This document shows, one piece after another, positions 47,388-57,400 of a stretch of 64,000 bases of DNA. The notes beneath the pieces are model-generated. The model made no database searches, was not told where the DNA came from, and was given only the letters and a program-made list of their open reading frames with translations. This stretch comes from JBFLXB01 sp964570625 (GTDB lineage Bacteria; Nitrospirota; Nitrospiria; 2-01-FULL-66-17), in the NCBI GenBank assembly GCA_964570625.1, contig CAZMYW010000005.1, forward strand, positions 1-64,000, read 5' to 3'. Each line of letters starts with the position of its first letter. The first letter of the stretch is position 1. A program made the position numbers and the translations under genes.

Positions 47388-48221
47388 TTAGGTACCTCTG
47401 CGGGTGCGCCGCAGCTCCATACGCTCAATTTCAACGCCGTCTATGCAGCCCGTTGCACGAGCTAAATCAACACCCAAACTAGTCAGTTGAGATGCTACAG
47501 CTCTCTGGCCTACGCGATCAGCAACGATTTCGACAGACAAGAGTCCGCGGAAAATATAACTATTAAGCTGCAGAGCACATTCCTTAATGCGCGGTGTCCC
47601 TCGCATACCGCGAGTGTGATACCGCTGTGGCAAGCCACCATACAAATCCATGATGTGACAGTAAGAGCCGTGGACATAGCCGGAGATAGCCTTAAAAATC
47701 GTCTGTGAAACAGCTAGGTCCTTGTCAGGATCGCGGCCCTCAACAGGAAGTCTATTCATGATCGCAGATTGAACTTTTCGACGTGGTACGCGGTCTCGTT
47801 TCTGTGTTGAAGCTACAGGATCAGATGGATCGTCAAACTCTTCTTGAAAAAACTCATTGAGGAAGCGCTCCCGGTCATTCGGTGGGGTAGCAGAACTGGT
47901 CGGAGCTGCCAGGAAAAAGATATCTTCGGCAGCCTCGTCAACCATTCGACACAATGCATAGACTTCCTGGACATAACCCTCTTCGAACAAGACCAGAGCC
48001 GCATTTAGGGTACTGGCAATTCTGACACTCTTGAGAAATGACGCCAAGAGATCGTTACGGTTCTGATGTCGAAACGCAAATCCGCTACCCTGCTGCACAG
48101 GTAAAGGTGGCTCAAACTCAACCGAAAGGTCTTGCACGCACTTCTCAAGTCCTGCGACTATCTGGTGGAATAACTCAAAGTCCGGTAGAGGATTACTCTT
48201 GGCCGAGGCTTCCATGATCAT
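47388..48221 (-). CDS. Hypothetical protein, DUF5677-like
   Basis: A 277-residue soluble protein from the ATG at 48221, which has AGGA seven bases upstream; the frame continues to 48386 without similarity. Features such as SVRIASTLNAALVLFEEGYVQE and AISGYVHGSYCHIMDLYGG suggest the alpha-helical DUF5677 group, but I am not certain. The gene is clearly A+T-richer than its neighbours (26 of 60 bases G+C in 47521-47580), and it lies beside two regions without genes, so it was probably acquired. The DUF5677 group is sometimes linked to defence loci; nothing here shows that. Confidence 0.55.
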   Translation of the reverse strand: MIMEASAKSNPLPDFELFHQIVAGLEKCVQDLSVEFEPPLPVQQGSGFAFRHQNRNDLLASFLKSVRIASTLNAALVLFEEGYVQEVYALCRMVDEAAEDIFFLAAPTSSATPPNDRERFLNEFFQEEFDDPSDPVASTQKRDRVPRRKVQSAIMNRLPVEGRDPDKDLAVSQTIFKAISGYVHGSYCHIMDLYGGLPQRYHTRGMRGTPRIKECALQLNSYIFRGLLSVEIVADRVGQRAVASQLTSLGVDLARATGCIDGVEIERMELRRTRRGT

Positions 48222-48489
48222 CCCCGCTTCCTGAGTCCAGAAATATTTGCTTTTGACCCAACACTTCGGGGACAACTGCCCCCGTAGACGCCGCACATTC
48301 AATCCGCCGGCCAGCAGGGTTTTTGACCTCGGCTGAACGATTATCTTGTTGGCCCACATGGTATCGATTTCCCGACGGTGACGCAATCCGTCCGCCGACA
48401 GCGCACCTTGAACTAGCCACGCTGCCCGCTTCCCGTTGCGCGGGACGGGTAGCCCATCTTCTCAGCCATCGGGTGTATACTCCCCGGCC
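48222..48489. other. Divergent intergenic region
   Basis: 268 bp between the hypothetical gene and the permease. The upstream promoter for the hypothetical gene is not recognisable. The right end contains the permease -10 box. Confidence 0.4.
48476..48481 (+). promoter_or_regulatory. -10 box of the permease gene, leaderless layout
   Basis: TATACT, followed by eight bases and the GTG at 48490. No -35 hexamer is recognisable at the right distance. The position supports GTG 48490 as the true start. Confidence 0.5.
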
Positions 48490-50376
48490 GTGAGTCCTTC
48501 TCCTCTCCGCAGGATTCTGTGGGAGCCGGGCCCTCCCTCTCGGGAGCGGCCCCTGCGTCGCCTCAAGCATCTGCTGATCGGCAGACCCATCCCTCGCGTT
48601 CAGGAACGCGATCATCGCGTGTCGGTCCTGATCGGTCTCGGCGCATTCGCGTCGGACGCGGTGTCTTCGGTCGCGTATGCCACGGAAGAAATGCTGCTGG
48701 TCCTTGTGCTGGTCGGGACCGCGGCGTTGGCGTTCGGGCCCGTCATTGCGGCGGTGATTGCCGCGGTGTTGATCATCGTGGTCAGCTCCTATTACCAAAC
48801 CGTCCAGGCCTATCCTGCCGGCGGCGGGGCGTATACCGTGGCGCGGGAGAATCTCGGCACGTATCCCGCGCTCGTGGCCGGAGCCGCGCTGGTGGTGGAT
48901 TACGTGTTGACGGTCGCGGTCAGCGTGGCGGCGGGGGTGGCGGCCGTGACGTCCGCCGTTCCGGACCTGCATCCACACCGCGTGACACTGGCCCTGGCCG
49001 TGGTGGCAGTTCTGACCCTGGCCAATTTGCGCGGGGTTCGCGAATCAGGACGGCTGTTCGCGTTACCCACGTATGCGTTCATTGCGTGCGCGCTGGGCGT
49101 GATCGGGGCCGGTATCGCGCAGTTGCTGACCGGCGGGCTGGGCACGGGTCATCTCACGGCACCGGCTTTCTCGACCGATGCGGTTTCGGTTGTCGGCGCG
49201 TGGATCCTGGTGCGAGCCTTTGCCTCCGGCTGCGTGGCCTTGACCGGGGTGGAAGCCATTGCGAACACGGTCCCGGCGTTCGCCGAACCAGCGCCGCGCC
49301 GCGCGGGCCTGACCATGATCTGGTTGGGTGCGATTCTGGCCACGCTGTTTTTGGGTATCACGTTTCTCGCGCTGGAGTTGAACATTCTCCCGCGCGCCGA
49401 CGAAACCGTGCTCTCGCAGATCGGCACCGCGGTCTTCGGTTCCACCCTGCCCTATATCCTCTTGCAGACGACCACGGCGTTGATCCTGCTGGTGGCGGCC
49501 AACACGTGCTACACCGGCTTTCCTCGGCTGGCGTCGTTGCTTGGGGCCGACCGGTTCTTGCCCAAGCAAATGGCCCACCCCGGCGACCGGCTGGTTTTTT
49601 CCAACGGGATCATGATCCTGGGCGTCGCAGCGGCCGCGTTGGTAATCTTGTTCGACGCCGACACGCACGCCCTGATCCCCCTCTATGCAGTGGGTGTGTT
49701 TCTCGCCTTCACCATCTCGCAAGCCGGCATGGTGGTGCGGTGGCGGAGACACCGGGGAACCGGCTGGCACTGGCGCGCCGCGCTGAATGCCGCCGGAGCC
49801 ATCGCCACCGCCACGGTGCTAGTCGTGGTTGCGTCGGCCAAGTTCCTTCACGGGGCGTGGCTCGTGGTGGTCGTCATCCCGTTGCTGGTGTGGCTCTTGG
49901 TCTGCGTGCACCGCCACTATAACGACGTGGAGCGCCAACTGCGGATCGACCCGACGCGCCCCTTGCACGGGTTCAATCACACCGTGCTCGTGCCCATCTC
50001 GGGCATCAATCAACCCGTGCTCACCGCGCTCCAGTACGCCATGTCTCTGTCGCCCAAAGTTCAGGCGGTGTACGTGGGGGTGGATGACGCAGCCACCAAA
50101 CAGATCCAAGCGGCCTGGAAGGAATGGAATACCGGCGTCGAGCTCGTGGTGTTGCAGACGCCCTACCGGACCATCGTGGCCCCGCTCATGGAATACATCG
50201 ACGTGGTTAAGAAGGAACGAGATAACGACCTGGTGACCGTGATCCTGCCGGAATTCGTACCACGGAAATGGTGGCACCACCTCCTGCACAACCAAACCGC
50301 GCTCTTGCTCAAGGGCGCGCTCCTATTCCGCAAAGACGTGATCGTGACCGACGTTCCCTACCACCTAGACAGGTAA
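48490..50376 (+). CDS. APC-superfamily permease with cytoplasmic C-terminal domain
   Basis: A 628-residue transporter of the amino acid-polyamine-organocation superfamily. About twelve membrane segments run from VSVLIGLGAFASDAVSSVAYATEEML to LVVVVIPLLVWLLVCVHRHY. The N-terminal GLGAFASDAVSS is the substrate-binding loop of the family. A cytoplasmic tail of about 150 residues (HTVLVPISGINQPVLTALQYA...) looks like a universal-stress-type domain. Such proteins carry amino acids or K+; which one is not clear. I use GTG 48490 because of the -10 box just before it; the longer frame to 48436 is not conserved-looking. Confidence 0.8.
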   Translation: MSPSPLRRILWEPGPPSRERPLRRLKHLLIGRPIPRVQERDHRVSVLIGLGAFASDAVSSVAYATEEMLLVLVLVGTAALAFGPVIAAVIAAVLIIVVSSYYQTVQAYPAGGGAYTVARENLGTYPALVAGAALVVDYVLTVAVSVAAGVAAVTSAVPDLHPHRVTLALAVVAVLTLANLRGVRESGRLFALPTYAFIACALGVIGAGIAQLLTGGLGTGHLTAPAFSTDAVSVVGAWILVRAFASGCVALTGVEAIANTVPAFAEPAPRRAGLTMIWLGAILATLFLGITFLALELNILPRADETVLSQIGTAVFGSTLPYILLQTTTALILLVAANTCYTGFPRLASLLGADRFLPKQMAHPGDRLVFSNGIMILGVAAAALVILFDADTHALIPLYAVGVFLAFTISQAGMVVRWRRHRGTGWHWRAALNAAGAIATATVLVVVASAKFLHGAWLVVVVIPLLVWLLVCVHRHYNDVERQLRIDPTRPLHGFNHTVLVPISGINQPVLTALQYAMSLSPKVQAVYVGVDDAATKQIQAAWKEWNTGVELVVLQTPYRTIVAPLMEYIDVVKKERDNDLVTVILPEFVPRKWWHHLLHNQTALLLKGALLFRKDVIVTDVPYHLDR

Positions 50377-50393
50377 CGGATCACCCACGGCGG

Positions 50394-50422
50394 TTGCTCC
50401 GGATCGCCCAAGTTGGTACGAT
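50394..50422 (+). promoter_or_regulatory. Sigma-70 promoter for exonuclease III gene, leaderless layout
   Basis: TTGCTC (50394-50399), 17 bp and TACGAT (50417-50422), then eight bases to ATG 50431. Confidence 0.55.
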
Positions 50423-50430
50423 ACGGCCCC

Positions 50431-51207
50431 ATGAAGATCGCCACGTTCAACGTCAACTCCATTCGCATGCGTCTGACCGCCGTGACCGAGTGGCTGGCAC
50501 GGTACCAACCGGATGTCCTGTGCCTGCAGGAGACCAAGGTGCAGGACAGCGAGTTCCCGGAGCTTGCGCTCAAGGGGACCGGCTACCACATCGCGTACCG
50601 GGGCATGAAGGCGTACAACGGCGTGGCCGTGTTCAGCCGGCACCCGTTCGACGACGTGTCGTTCGGATTCGACGACGGCGGTTCCCCCGATTCCGAACGG
50701 CTCGCGCGTGTGGTGGTGCGGGGTATTCCGATCATCAACACCTACGTGCCCCAGGGCTACGAACTCGACTCCCCCAAGTACGCGTACAAACTCGAGTGGT
50801 TCAAACGCTTAAAGAATTACTTTAAGAAACATCTCTCACCTGAACAGCCTGCTATTTGGGTGGGCGACCTGAACGTCGCGCCGGAACCCATCGACGTGCA
50901 TGGCCCGGAAAAACACCTCAAACACGTATGTTTTCACGAAGACGCGCGCCGGGCGTACAAAGACACCGTCTCGTGGGGATTCGTGGACACATTCCGTTCG
51001 CTCTACCCTGATCGGCAACAGTTCACGTTCTGGGACTACCTGCGGCCCGACAACATCGAGAAGAACAAGGGATGGCGGATCGACCATATTCTCGTGACTC
51101 AACCCTTGGTCGCACAGTGCAAAGAGGCCGCGGTGGACATCGAACCTCGCCGTGCGATGAAAGCATCCGACCATACGGTCGTCTGGGCCGAGTTCACAGG
51201 GATCTAG
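50431..51207 (+). CDS. xthA: Exodeoxyribonuclease III
   Basis: AP endonuclease and 3'-5' exonuclease of base-excision repair. Motifs: MKIATFNVNSIR, QETKVQD (catalytic Glu), NTYVPQGYE, VGDLNVAPEPID and GWRIDHILVTQ, then KASDHTVVWAEF. 258 residues, normal for the family. I chose ATG 50431 over 50413 because the latter lies within the promoter -35/-10 spacer and the MKIATFN start is canonical. A repeat element begins two bases after the stop. Confidence 0.95.
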   Translation: MKIATFNVNSIRMRLTAVTEWLARYQPDVLCLQETKVQDSEFPELALKGTGYHIAYRGMKAYNGVAVFSRHPFDDVSFGFDDGGSPDSERLARVVVRGIPIINTYVPQGYELDSPKYAYKLEWFKRLKNYFKKHLSPEQPAIWVGDLNVAPEPIDVHGPEKHLKHVCFHEDARRAYKDTVSWGFVDTFRSLYPDRQQFTFWDYLRPDNIEKNKGWRIDHILVTQPLVAQCKEAAVDIEPRRAMKASDHTVVWAEFTGI

Positions 51208-51209
51208 GG

Positions 51210-51378
51210 GAGCCTGTCCATGAGCGACCATCTGCGGCGTTGCTGCTGCGCTTCCGGTGCTCACGTACGCATACAGTACGCTCTGCTCCGGTTCTCGCGG
51301 CGCCTAGCGACCCACCTTCAGAAATACAAATGTAGGAAGTCCCCGAAGGGGGCATCTGGCGCGCTCCTGAACAGGCTC
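51210..51378 (-). repeat. MITE-like repeat, copy 4 (long form, reverse)
   Basis: A 169-bp copy in reverse orientation with ends GAGCCTGTCCATGAGCGACC and, from the other side, GAGCCTGTTCAGGAGCGC. It has the core CTCACGTACG...CAGTACGCTC and the internal block GGAAGTCCCCGAAGGGGGC shared with copy 2. It fills the whole space between the xthA stop and the ParB-like start. Confidence 0.85.
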
Positions 51379-51379
51379 T

Positions 51380-52372
51380 ATGGCCGCCAAGACCACGCGT
51401 AAGCCTTCCACCGCACGTCGCAGAAAAAAGCCCGCTGGAAAGTCTCTAGGGCTTGTCCCAGCCGAGGTCGCCACCGGCGAAGCCCCGAAAGAGGTTTCTG
51501 CCCTCACTGACGCGATTACTCGCGATGGCGGCCGCGTGTTGGCCGCGTACCGCGAACCGTACAACGGGCAATGGGTGGTGTTCGCTGCGCTGCCGATCGA
51601 GCAGGTCGAGCCCACACCGTATCAACGGAACATCTCCGAGACGCACGTGCGGCGGCTCGAAACCGTCATCGGCAAACTCGGACGGTTCTTGGATCCCGTG
51701 ATCGTAGTCCGTGCGCCGGAGGACACGGACGGCCCGGCGCGATACTGGACGCCCAACGGCAACCACCGCCTCACGGCCATGCGCACGCTGGGCGCCAAGG
51801 CCATCACCGCCATCGTGATTCCTGAACGGGCCGCGGCCTACCAGATCCTCGCACTCAACACCGAGAAGGCACACAACCTCCGCGAAAAATCGCTGGAGGT
51901 GGTCCGCATGTACGAGGAATTGGTCCGACTCGAAGACGCAACCGAAGCGGCGTATGCGCTGGAGTTCGAGGAACCGTCGTTTGTCACACTAGGACTGTGT
52001 TATCAGGAGCGGCCGCGGTTTTCCGGCGGTGCGTATCATCCCCTGCTCAAACGCGCCGATCAATTTTTGACCAAGCCGCTCCGGGCCGCGTTCGATATCC
52101 GCCGGTCGCGTGCGGCCGCGCTGCTCGCCCTCGATGACCTGGTCATCCAACACGTCGAAACCTTGAAGGCCCGCGGCCTCACCAGTCCATACCTCAAGGC
52201 CGCGGTGGTCGCCCGCATCAACCCGCTGCGCTTCCGCCCCAAAGACGCGCCGCCATTGAGCTATGACGACGCCATGGACCGGATCGCCAAAGCCGCGGCC
52301 AAATTCAACCCCGCGAAGCTGACCTCCGCGGACCTCGCGCGTACCGGAGGGGCGCCGGAGGAAGCGGGTTAG
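51380..52372 (+). CDS. ParB/sulfiredoxin-like nuclease-domain protein
   Basis: A 330-residue protein with a basic N-terminus (KTTRKPSTARRRKKPAGK) and a ParB-like domain (PIEQVEPTPYQRNISETHV, PNGNHRLTAMRTLGAK; the usual GERR box is GNHR here). There is no parA neighbour, so it is not the chromosome-partition ParB; free-standing ParB-domain proteins act as nucleases, transcription factors or CTP switches. The ATG lies two bases beyond the repeat element and no ribosome-binding site is visible, so the element supplies the upstream region. Confidence 0.7.
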   Translation: MAAKTTRKPSTARRRKKPAGKSLGLVPAEVATGEAPKEVSALTDAITRDGGRVLAAYREPYNGQWVVFAALPIEQVEPTPYQRNISETHVRRLETVIGKLGRFLDPVIVVRAPEDTDGPARYWTPNGNHRLTAMRTLGAKAITAIVIPERAAAYQILALNTEKAHNLREKSLEVVRMYEELVRLEDATEAAYALEFEEPSFVTLGLCYQERPRFSGGAYHPLLKRADQFLTKPLRAAFDIRRSRAAALLALDDLVIQHVETLKARGLTSPYLKAAVVARINPLRFRPKDAPPLSYDDAMDRIAKAAAKFNPAKLTSADLARTGGAPEEAG

Positions 52373-52385
52373 ACGCTGCGAGGCA

Positions 52386-52775
52386 TCAAGGAAACCAGTC
52401 GACAATCAGTGTTTTGAGATCGTCCAGCGGGGCGGGCCGCTTCACTGCCGCGTCCACACCTTTGGCTCGCCAATAGTCGCTCGCTCCCCACGGACCTGAG
52501 CTGGAGACCAGTAACGTCCGGGTCGGGAATTTCCCGTAGTTGAGCCAGCCGAGTAGATCGACTCCTCGCCATTCATCCCGGTAATCCGCAACCACCATGT
52601 CGATTTGGCCTCGACTGAGCGCGCGCAGCACCTCGACGTCGTCGGCCGCAGTCAGAAGCACGGTCTGGCCCCGAGCCGCTTCGGTCACCGCCTGGGCCAC
52701 CAGGTCTCCCAGTGCTCGCTGGACCGACGGGTCGTCACCCACGATCAGGACGGTTCGAGTCCGATGTGGTTTCAT
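52386..52775 (-). CDS. Single-domain response regulator receiver
   Basis: A 129-residue CheY-like receiver from the ATG at 52775, behind GAGGAG. The acid pocket GDDPSV, the phosphoacceptor in VVADYRDEW, the Thr/Ser switch TLLVSSSG and Lys in AVKRPAP are visible. It has no output domain. It is downstream of the sigma-54-type regulator gene on the same strand and could be a third part of that signalling system. Confidence 0.82.
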   Translation of the reverse strand: MKPHRTRTVLIVGDDPSVQRALGDLVAQAVTEAARGQTVLLTAADDVEVLRALSRGQIDMVVADYRDEWRGVDLLGWLNYGKFPTRTLLVSSSGPWGASDYWRAKGVDAAVKRPAPLDDLKTLIVDWFP

Positions 52776-52988
52776 GGGCTCCTCGATGACTCTGCGGAGA
52801 GAGGGGCTCGACCTCCAGCGGCCGTTGGCGGAGGGACATGACACGGCTCGGCAAGAGGCCAAGCCCCTCGTGGCGAAATTTTGGGGATGTTCGTTATGAA
52901 CGGTTAAAAGAGAGCAATAATCGAGCCGGTCTCAGAATGCGGACGGAAGCCGGTAAACTGCGAGGAAATGATGTGGTTGGGCTTGCGA

Positions 52989-53032
52989 CGACAAATTTGC
53001 CTGGCAAATCTGTCGCAAACGACAAATTTGCC
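52989..53032. promoter_or_regulatory. Triple CGACAAATTTGCC site
   Basis: CGACAAATTTGCC at 52989-53001, its inverted form with one mismatch at 53003-53015, and a perfect direct copy at 53020-53032. It sits between the sigma-54-type regulator gene stop and the receiver gene. It could bind the adjacent regulator (palindromic with TTGCGAC/GTCGCAA outer arms), or form a stem. Confidence 0.6.
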
Positions 53033-53037
53033 GCGGC

Positions 53038-54465
53038 CTACTTATCTGCGAGGATCCGCTGGACCGTCCGGAGATCCACGCCCAAGAGCGCCGCGGCTCG
53101 GTGTTTGTCGCCGTTCACGGTACGAAGGACCTCTTCGACGTAGGCTTTCCGGAATGCATCCTCGGCGTCCTTGAGCGCCAGGATCGACGGAGTCTGCGGG
53201 AGCAGGGCCGTCAGGTTCGCCCGCTCCGAACACGAGGGCGGTCGCTCGCTGATCTGGATATCGGCCGCAGTGATGAATCGTCGATCCGTGAGGACCAGCG
53301 CGCGTTCGACTGTTTTCTTCAATTCCCGAACATTACCAGGCCAGCCGTGGTCCATGAGCCGCTGCAAGGCATCGGGCGTGAGCCGTCGGTCTTGGTGGGT
53401 CCGACAATTGTGCTGGCTGATGAAATGCGCGACGAGCACCGGGAGGTCATCGCGGCGATCTCGAAGCGGCGGCACGACGATGCGAATCTCATTGAGCCGA
53501 AAGAAGAGGTCCTCGCGGAATCGTCCGGTCGCGATCGCTCGCGGCAGGTCCACATTCGTGGAGGCCAGGACCTGCGCCGACAAGCGACGGCTTCGCGTTT
53601 CACCGATGGGCTGAAACTCTCGTTCCTCCAACACCCGGAGCAGTTTGGCCTGGAGATCCACCTCCATATTGCCGATCTCGTCCAAGAGCAGCACGCCGTC
53701 CCCAACCGCTGCGAGCCGGCCCACCAGTCGCTCCCGGTTGTGGAATCCAGGATAGTCCTTGGCGACTCCAAACAGTTCGCTCTCAAGAACTCCGCCGGCC
53801 ATGGCGCCGCAGTCGATCGAGACAAAGGGGAGCGCGCGCCGCTTACCGGTGAGGTGGATCGCGCGGGCGACCAACTCCTTGCCGGTGCCGCTCTCCCCGC
53901 TGATCAAGGCGTTCACGCCGCTCAGCGCCACCTTGTCGATGAGACGATACATCTCGCGCATCGAACGGCTGGTGCCGACCAGCACTTCGTCGGCGAACGC
54001 GTACCCGCCGCGCGCGCCGAGTTCCAGGTCGATTTTCCGCTCATGGTCGAGAGAGTCCGCGGTCTGCTGAATCCGTTGGAGGAGTCTGGTCGCGAAGTCC
54101 TTTTCGTCTTTGTTCACAAAGTCATACGCGCCGCGACGAATCGCTTCGACCGCCATCGACCCTTCATCCGCTGCGGAGATGACCAGAATTTTCGTCGCAG
54201 GCCACCGGGATAGGAGGACGGGAATGGCTTCGAGACCGTTCGCCGCCGGGAAGAACAGGTCCAGCAGGATAATGTCCGGCGCCGGTTCGTTGCGGATCGT
54301 GCGAAGATCGAGCGGCGACTCGATCACGGTCAGGGCATGTCCGGCGTGAACCAACAGATCTCGATACAGGCTCCTGAATCCCGGATCATCCTCGATGGCC
54401 AGGATGCGGATGCTCGCCTGGAGTTCCGAGGCTGCGGGAGCGACGTGATGACCGGCGGAGTCCAT
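53038..54465 (-). CDS. NtrC-type response regulator with altered GAFTGA motif
   Basis: A 475-residue receiver-AAA+-Fis protein. Receiver residues: Asp26/27 pocket, phosphoacceptor Asp69 (ILLDLFF), Lys119. AAA+ domain: Walker A GESGTGKE (190-197), Walker B LLLDEIG (259-265), and the RFREDLFFRLN region. The Fis-like HTH lies at the end (KHRAAALLGVDLRTVQRI). The loop that touches sigma-54, normally GAFTGA, reads DYPGFH (237-242), so classical sigma-54 activation is doubtful. It follows the hybrid kinase by six bases and is its likely partner. Confidence 0.88.
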   Translation of the reverse strand: MDSAGHHVAPAASELQASIRILAIEDDPGFRSLYRDLLVHAGHALTVIESPLDLRTIRNEPAPDIILLDLFFPAANGLEAIPVLLSRWPATKILVISAADEGSMAVEAIRRGAYDFVNKDEKDFATRLLQRIQQTADSLDHERKIDLELGARGGYAFADEVLVGTSRSMREMYRLIDKVALSGVNALISGESGTGKELVARAIHLTGKRRALPFVSIDCGAMAGGVLESELFGVAKDYPGFHNRERLVGRLAAVGDGVLLLDEIGNMEVDLQAKLLRVLEEREFQPIGETRSRRLSAQVLASTNVDLPRAIATGRFREDLFFRLNEIRIVVPPLRDRRDDLPVLVAHFISQHNCRTHQDRRLTPDALQRLMDHGWPGNVRELKKTVERALVLTDRRFITAADIQISERPPSCSERANLTALLPQTPSILALKDAEDAFRKAYVEEVLRTVNGDKHRAAALLGVDLRTVQRILADK

Positions 54466-54471
54466 ACGATC

Positions 54472-57400
54472 CTATGGGGTGGAGGACATCCCCGCCCGTT
54501 GTCCGACCGGGAGGGTCACGCTCACACTGGTTCCGCCTCCAGGGACGCCGATCACCTGAATGCGGCCCTGGTGCTGTTCCTCCACGACCTTCTTGCACAC
54601 CCAAAGCCCCAGCCCGGTCCCTTCGGACTTGCTCGTGACGAACGGCTCAAACAATCGCGGCGCGATCGCGGAGGGAATCCCGGCGCCTTCGTCGGTGATC
54701 ACGATTTCCACTCCTCCTTCACTGTCCGGCCGAACTGCGATCCGCACACACCCGCCGCGCGGCATGGCCTGATTCGCGTTGACCAGGAGGTTGACGATCA
54801 CCAGGCGCAACTGTTCGCCGTCCGCCACAATGAACGCCGGCGCATTGGACGCCACGTCGCATTCGACACGGTAGCCGCTCGCCTCCGGAAAAAGTGGGCC
54901 GACCTCCTCCATGGCCTCGTCGATCAACCGTTCCAACGGCATCGCGGTTTTCTGTGACGCGGTCACCTGCACTCGCTGGAGGTGGCGGACCAACTCACCG
55001 ATGCGATCCAGCGCGTCTTCCATGGTATGGAGATATTGGTCCACCACCATTCTGTCGCCCTGATCGGCTCCGCTTCGCAGCAATCCCACATAGGCCCGCA
55101 GCACCGCGACCGGATTCTTGATGGCGTGGGCCAGGCCGGCGGTGGTACCGGTAATAACGTCGCTCTCGGCCTTCGCCACCCCTTCCACGTTCTCCAACGC
55201 CGCACCCGCCAATGTCGCGACGAGTTCCGCCAAGCGCTCTTCGTTCTCCCCGAACAGCCTCTCCACAGACCGGTTCGTGACGTAAAGGCAGGCCACGACG
55301 TCGCCCCGGACAGCGATCGGCGCGCACAGGACGGATCGAACCCCGGACAACACGACGCTCTCGCTCGGATCTTCGCTCAACCCCAGGCTGGCCACCACAG
55401 GTCGCCGTGTCTCGATCGCGCGCTCCACGAGACTCCGACTGTAGGAATGCTCCGGCGGCGAGGGGTCGTTCTGCGGTCGCCGAGGCTCACGCTCTCCGGC
55501 ATTCGAAGCGGTCACATTGATGATTCCACCGGCTACGCACACGATCAAACATTCCTCACCGCGAAGCAATACCAAGGCCGCGTCCCGCACCGCCGCCCAA
55601 ACCGCGTCACGCGTCAACGCAGACGCGATGTGCCGCCCAGCCTGTAGCAAGGCATCAAACCGCTCGATCAACGCGGGAGCCATCGGTCGGTCCGCAGCCG
55701 CTGGCTCGGCCTCGCCCAGTACCCAGTACGCCCCCAACGCCCGCAGTGCCGTGCGCCCCTGATCCAAATCCTCGGCCGCGTCGGGCCAGCCAACCTGTGA
55801 GCCGACCTGCCCGCGTGCCCACAACGTCTGCGCGTGCTCGAACTTTGCGCCCTGCTGCGCGGCCACCGCGAGGCTCTCATCGAGCCTCTTGCGCGCCTTG
55901 CACGCCTTCCCACTCATGGCAGCCAACAGACCGTCTTCACGAAGAGCGTGTGGAAGATTCCCGCGATAGCGCCGCGCGAGACGGAGCGCTATTCGAACGG
56001 ATTTGTTCGCATCATTCAGGATACTCCGATGGCGCTTGTACCCATACACCGACACAGAGGCACTCTGGACTGCGGTTCTCAGCGCTGTCGTCAACCACAC
56101 TGGAATGCAAGCGACTTCTTCGGAGAGGATTCCAGCGATCTTCATCATTTGGCAGGCCTGTTTGAGAATCGCCACACCCTCCAATGGTTTCCCTTCACCA
56201 AGTGCCCGCAGGGCCTTAGCGTGCAGAATGAGTGATCGCGTGTGGATGTCGTCCCACTGACGTTGCTCCTCAGGGGCCACAAGCTCCTGCGGAATACGTC
56301 CGCCAGTAGCTCTGGCCCAGATGGAGAGGCTTTCTCCTAACGCCTTGGGCTGTCCGATTTCGAGACCCGCCTCATACGTGCGACGACACAATTCCACCGC
56401 CACATCAAGGTCCCCCAGTCGATAGGCCACGATGGAGAGATCCATCTTGATATTGAGAGACTCCCATTGGTCCCCGGTACGATCTAGGATTTCGGATGCC
56501 GATCGGAGCTCGCAACGAGCTTCCTCAAATCTCGATGCGGCCAGTAACAAGAACCCCAGAAAGCCGCGAGTCTGTCCTTGTCCCCACAAGTCGCCGAGAT
56601 CACAACGGATCTTCAGGCTGCGCTCAGCAAATCGAATTCCCCGCGCAAACCACGGGAGCAACCCCATACACGGAATATGATTTGAGCACGCTTGTCCCAG
56701 CTCATGCGTCACAGGGTAACCCTCCGCAAGGTTCAACTCGCGGAAGTGAGCCCATACCGCACGAAGTGGATTCGTGAAGTAATACGAATAGGCCAGCCTG
56801 CTGTATAGGCGGATCGCGACTAAGTCGAGTTCGGAACCGGCTAACACTTTGCGTCCTAAGAACAGCGACGGGAAGAGCGAGTGTACCGACTGAACCGCCA
56901 TCTCCCACGCGACCAATGCAAGAAGCACCGGAAGACTCCCTGGCACGGTTCTTCCGAGCAGTCGGACTCCGTTCTCCAAGGCCCGAATGGACTCGTTGAC
57001 GTTCCCGCGTTTGAGCGCCAGTTCGCCGAGCTTCAGTATGATGCGTGTGCGGGCGAGGAGGTCCGATGCAGCAGACCCCGCGGCCCTGAAACGCCCTTCA
57101 GCCTCCTCATATCGGCCGCGTAACATCAATACATCACCCAAACCTTCGGCTACTCGCCTCCGCAGTTGTTCATTCTGGCGCGGTGATCCGCGTTCGGCGA
57201 TACGATATTGCTGTTCCGCAACCTCCAGCGCGTACCGCGCCCGCGCCTGCTCCGCGGCGGCAAGCGCGTATGGCAGCGCCTGGTCGCTTTGACCGGCAGC
57301 GTCGAAGTGATAGGCCAGTTCAAAGACTCGTCCACTGTCATCCGCTTCGATCTTCGCGGCGGCTGTGGCATGGAGCGCGCGCCGTTCGTCGTCGGGCAAG

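Noticed and set aside
53002..53018. TGGCAAATCTGTCGCAA looks like a sigma-54 -24/-12 promoter on the plus strand
   Set aside because: It points into the 3' end of a minus-strand gene, and the match is a by-product of the CGACAAATTTGCC palindrome.
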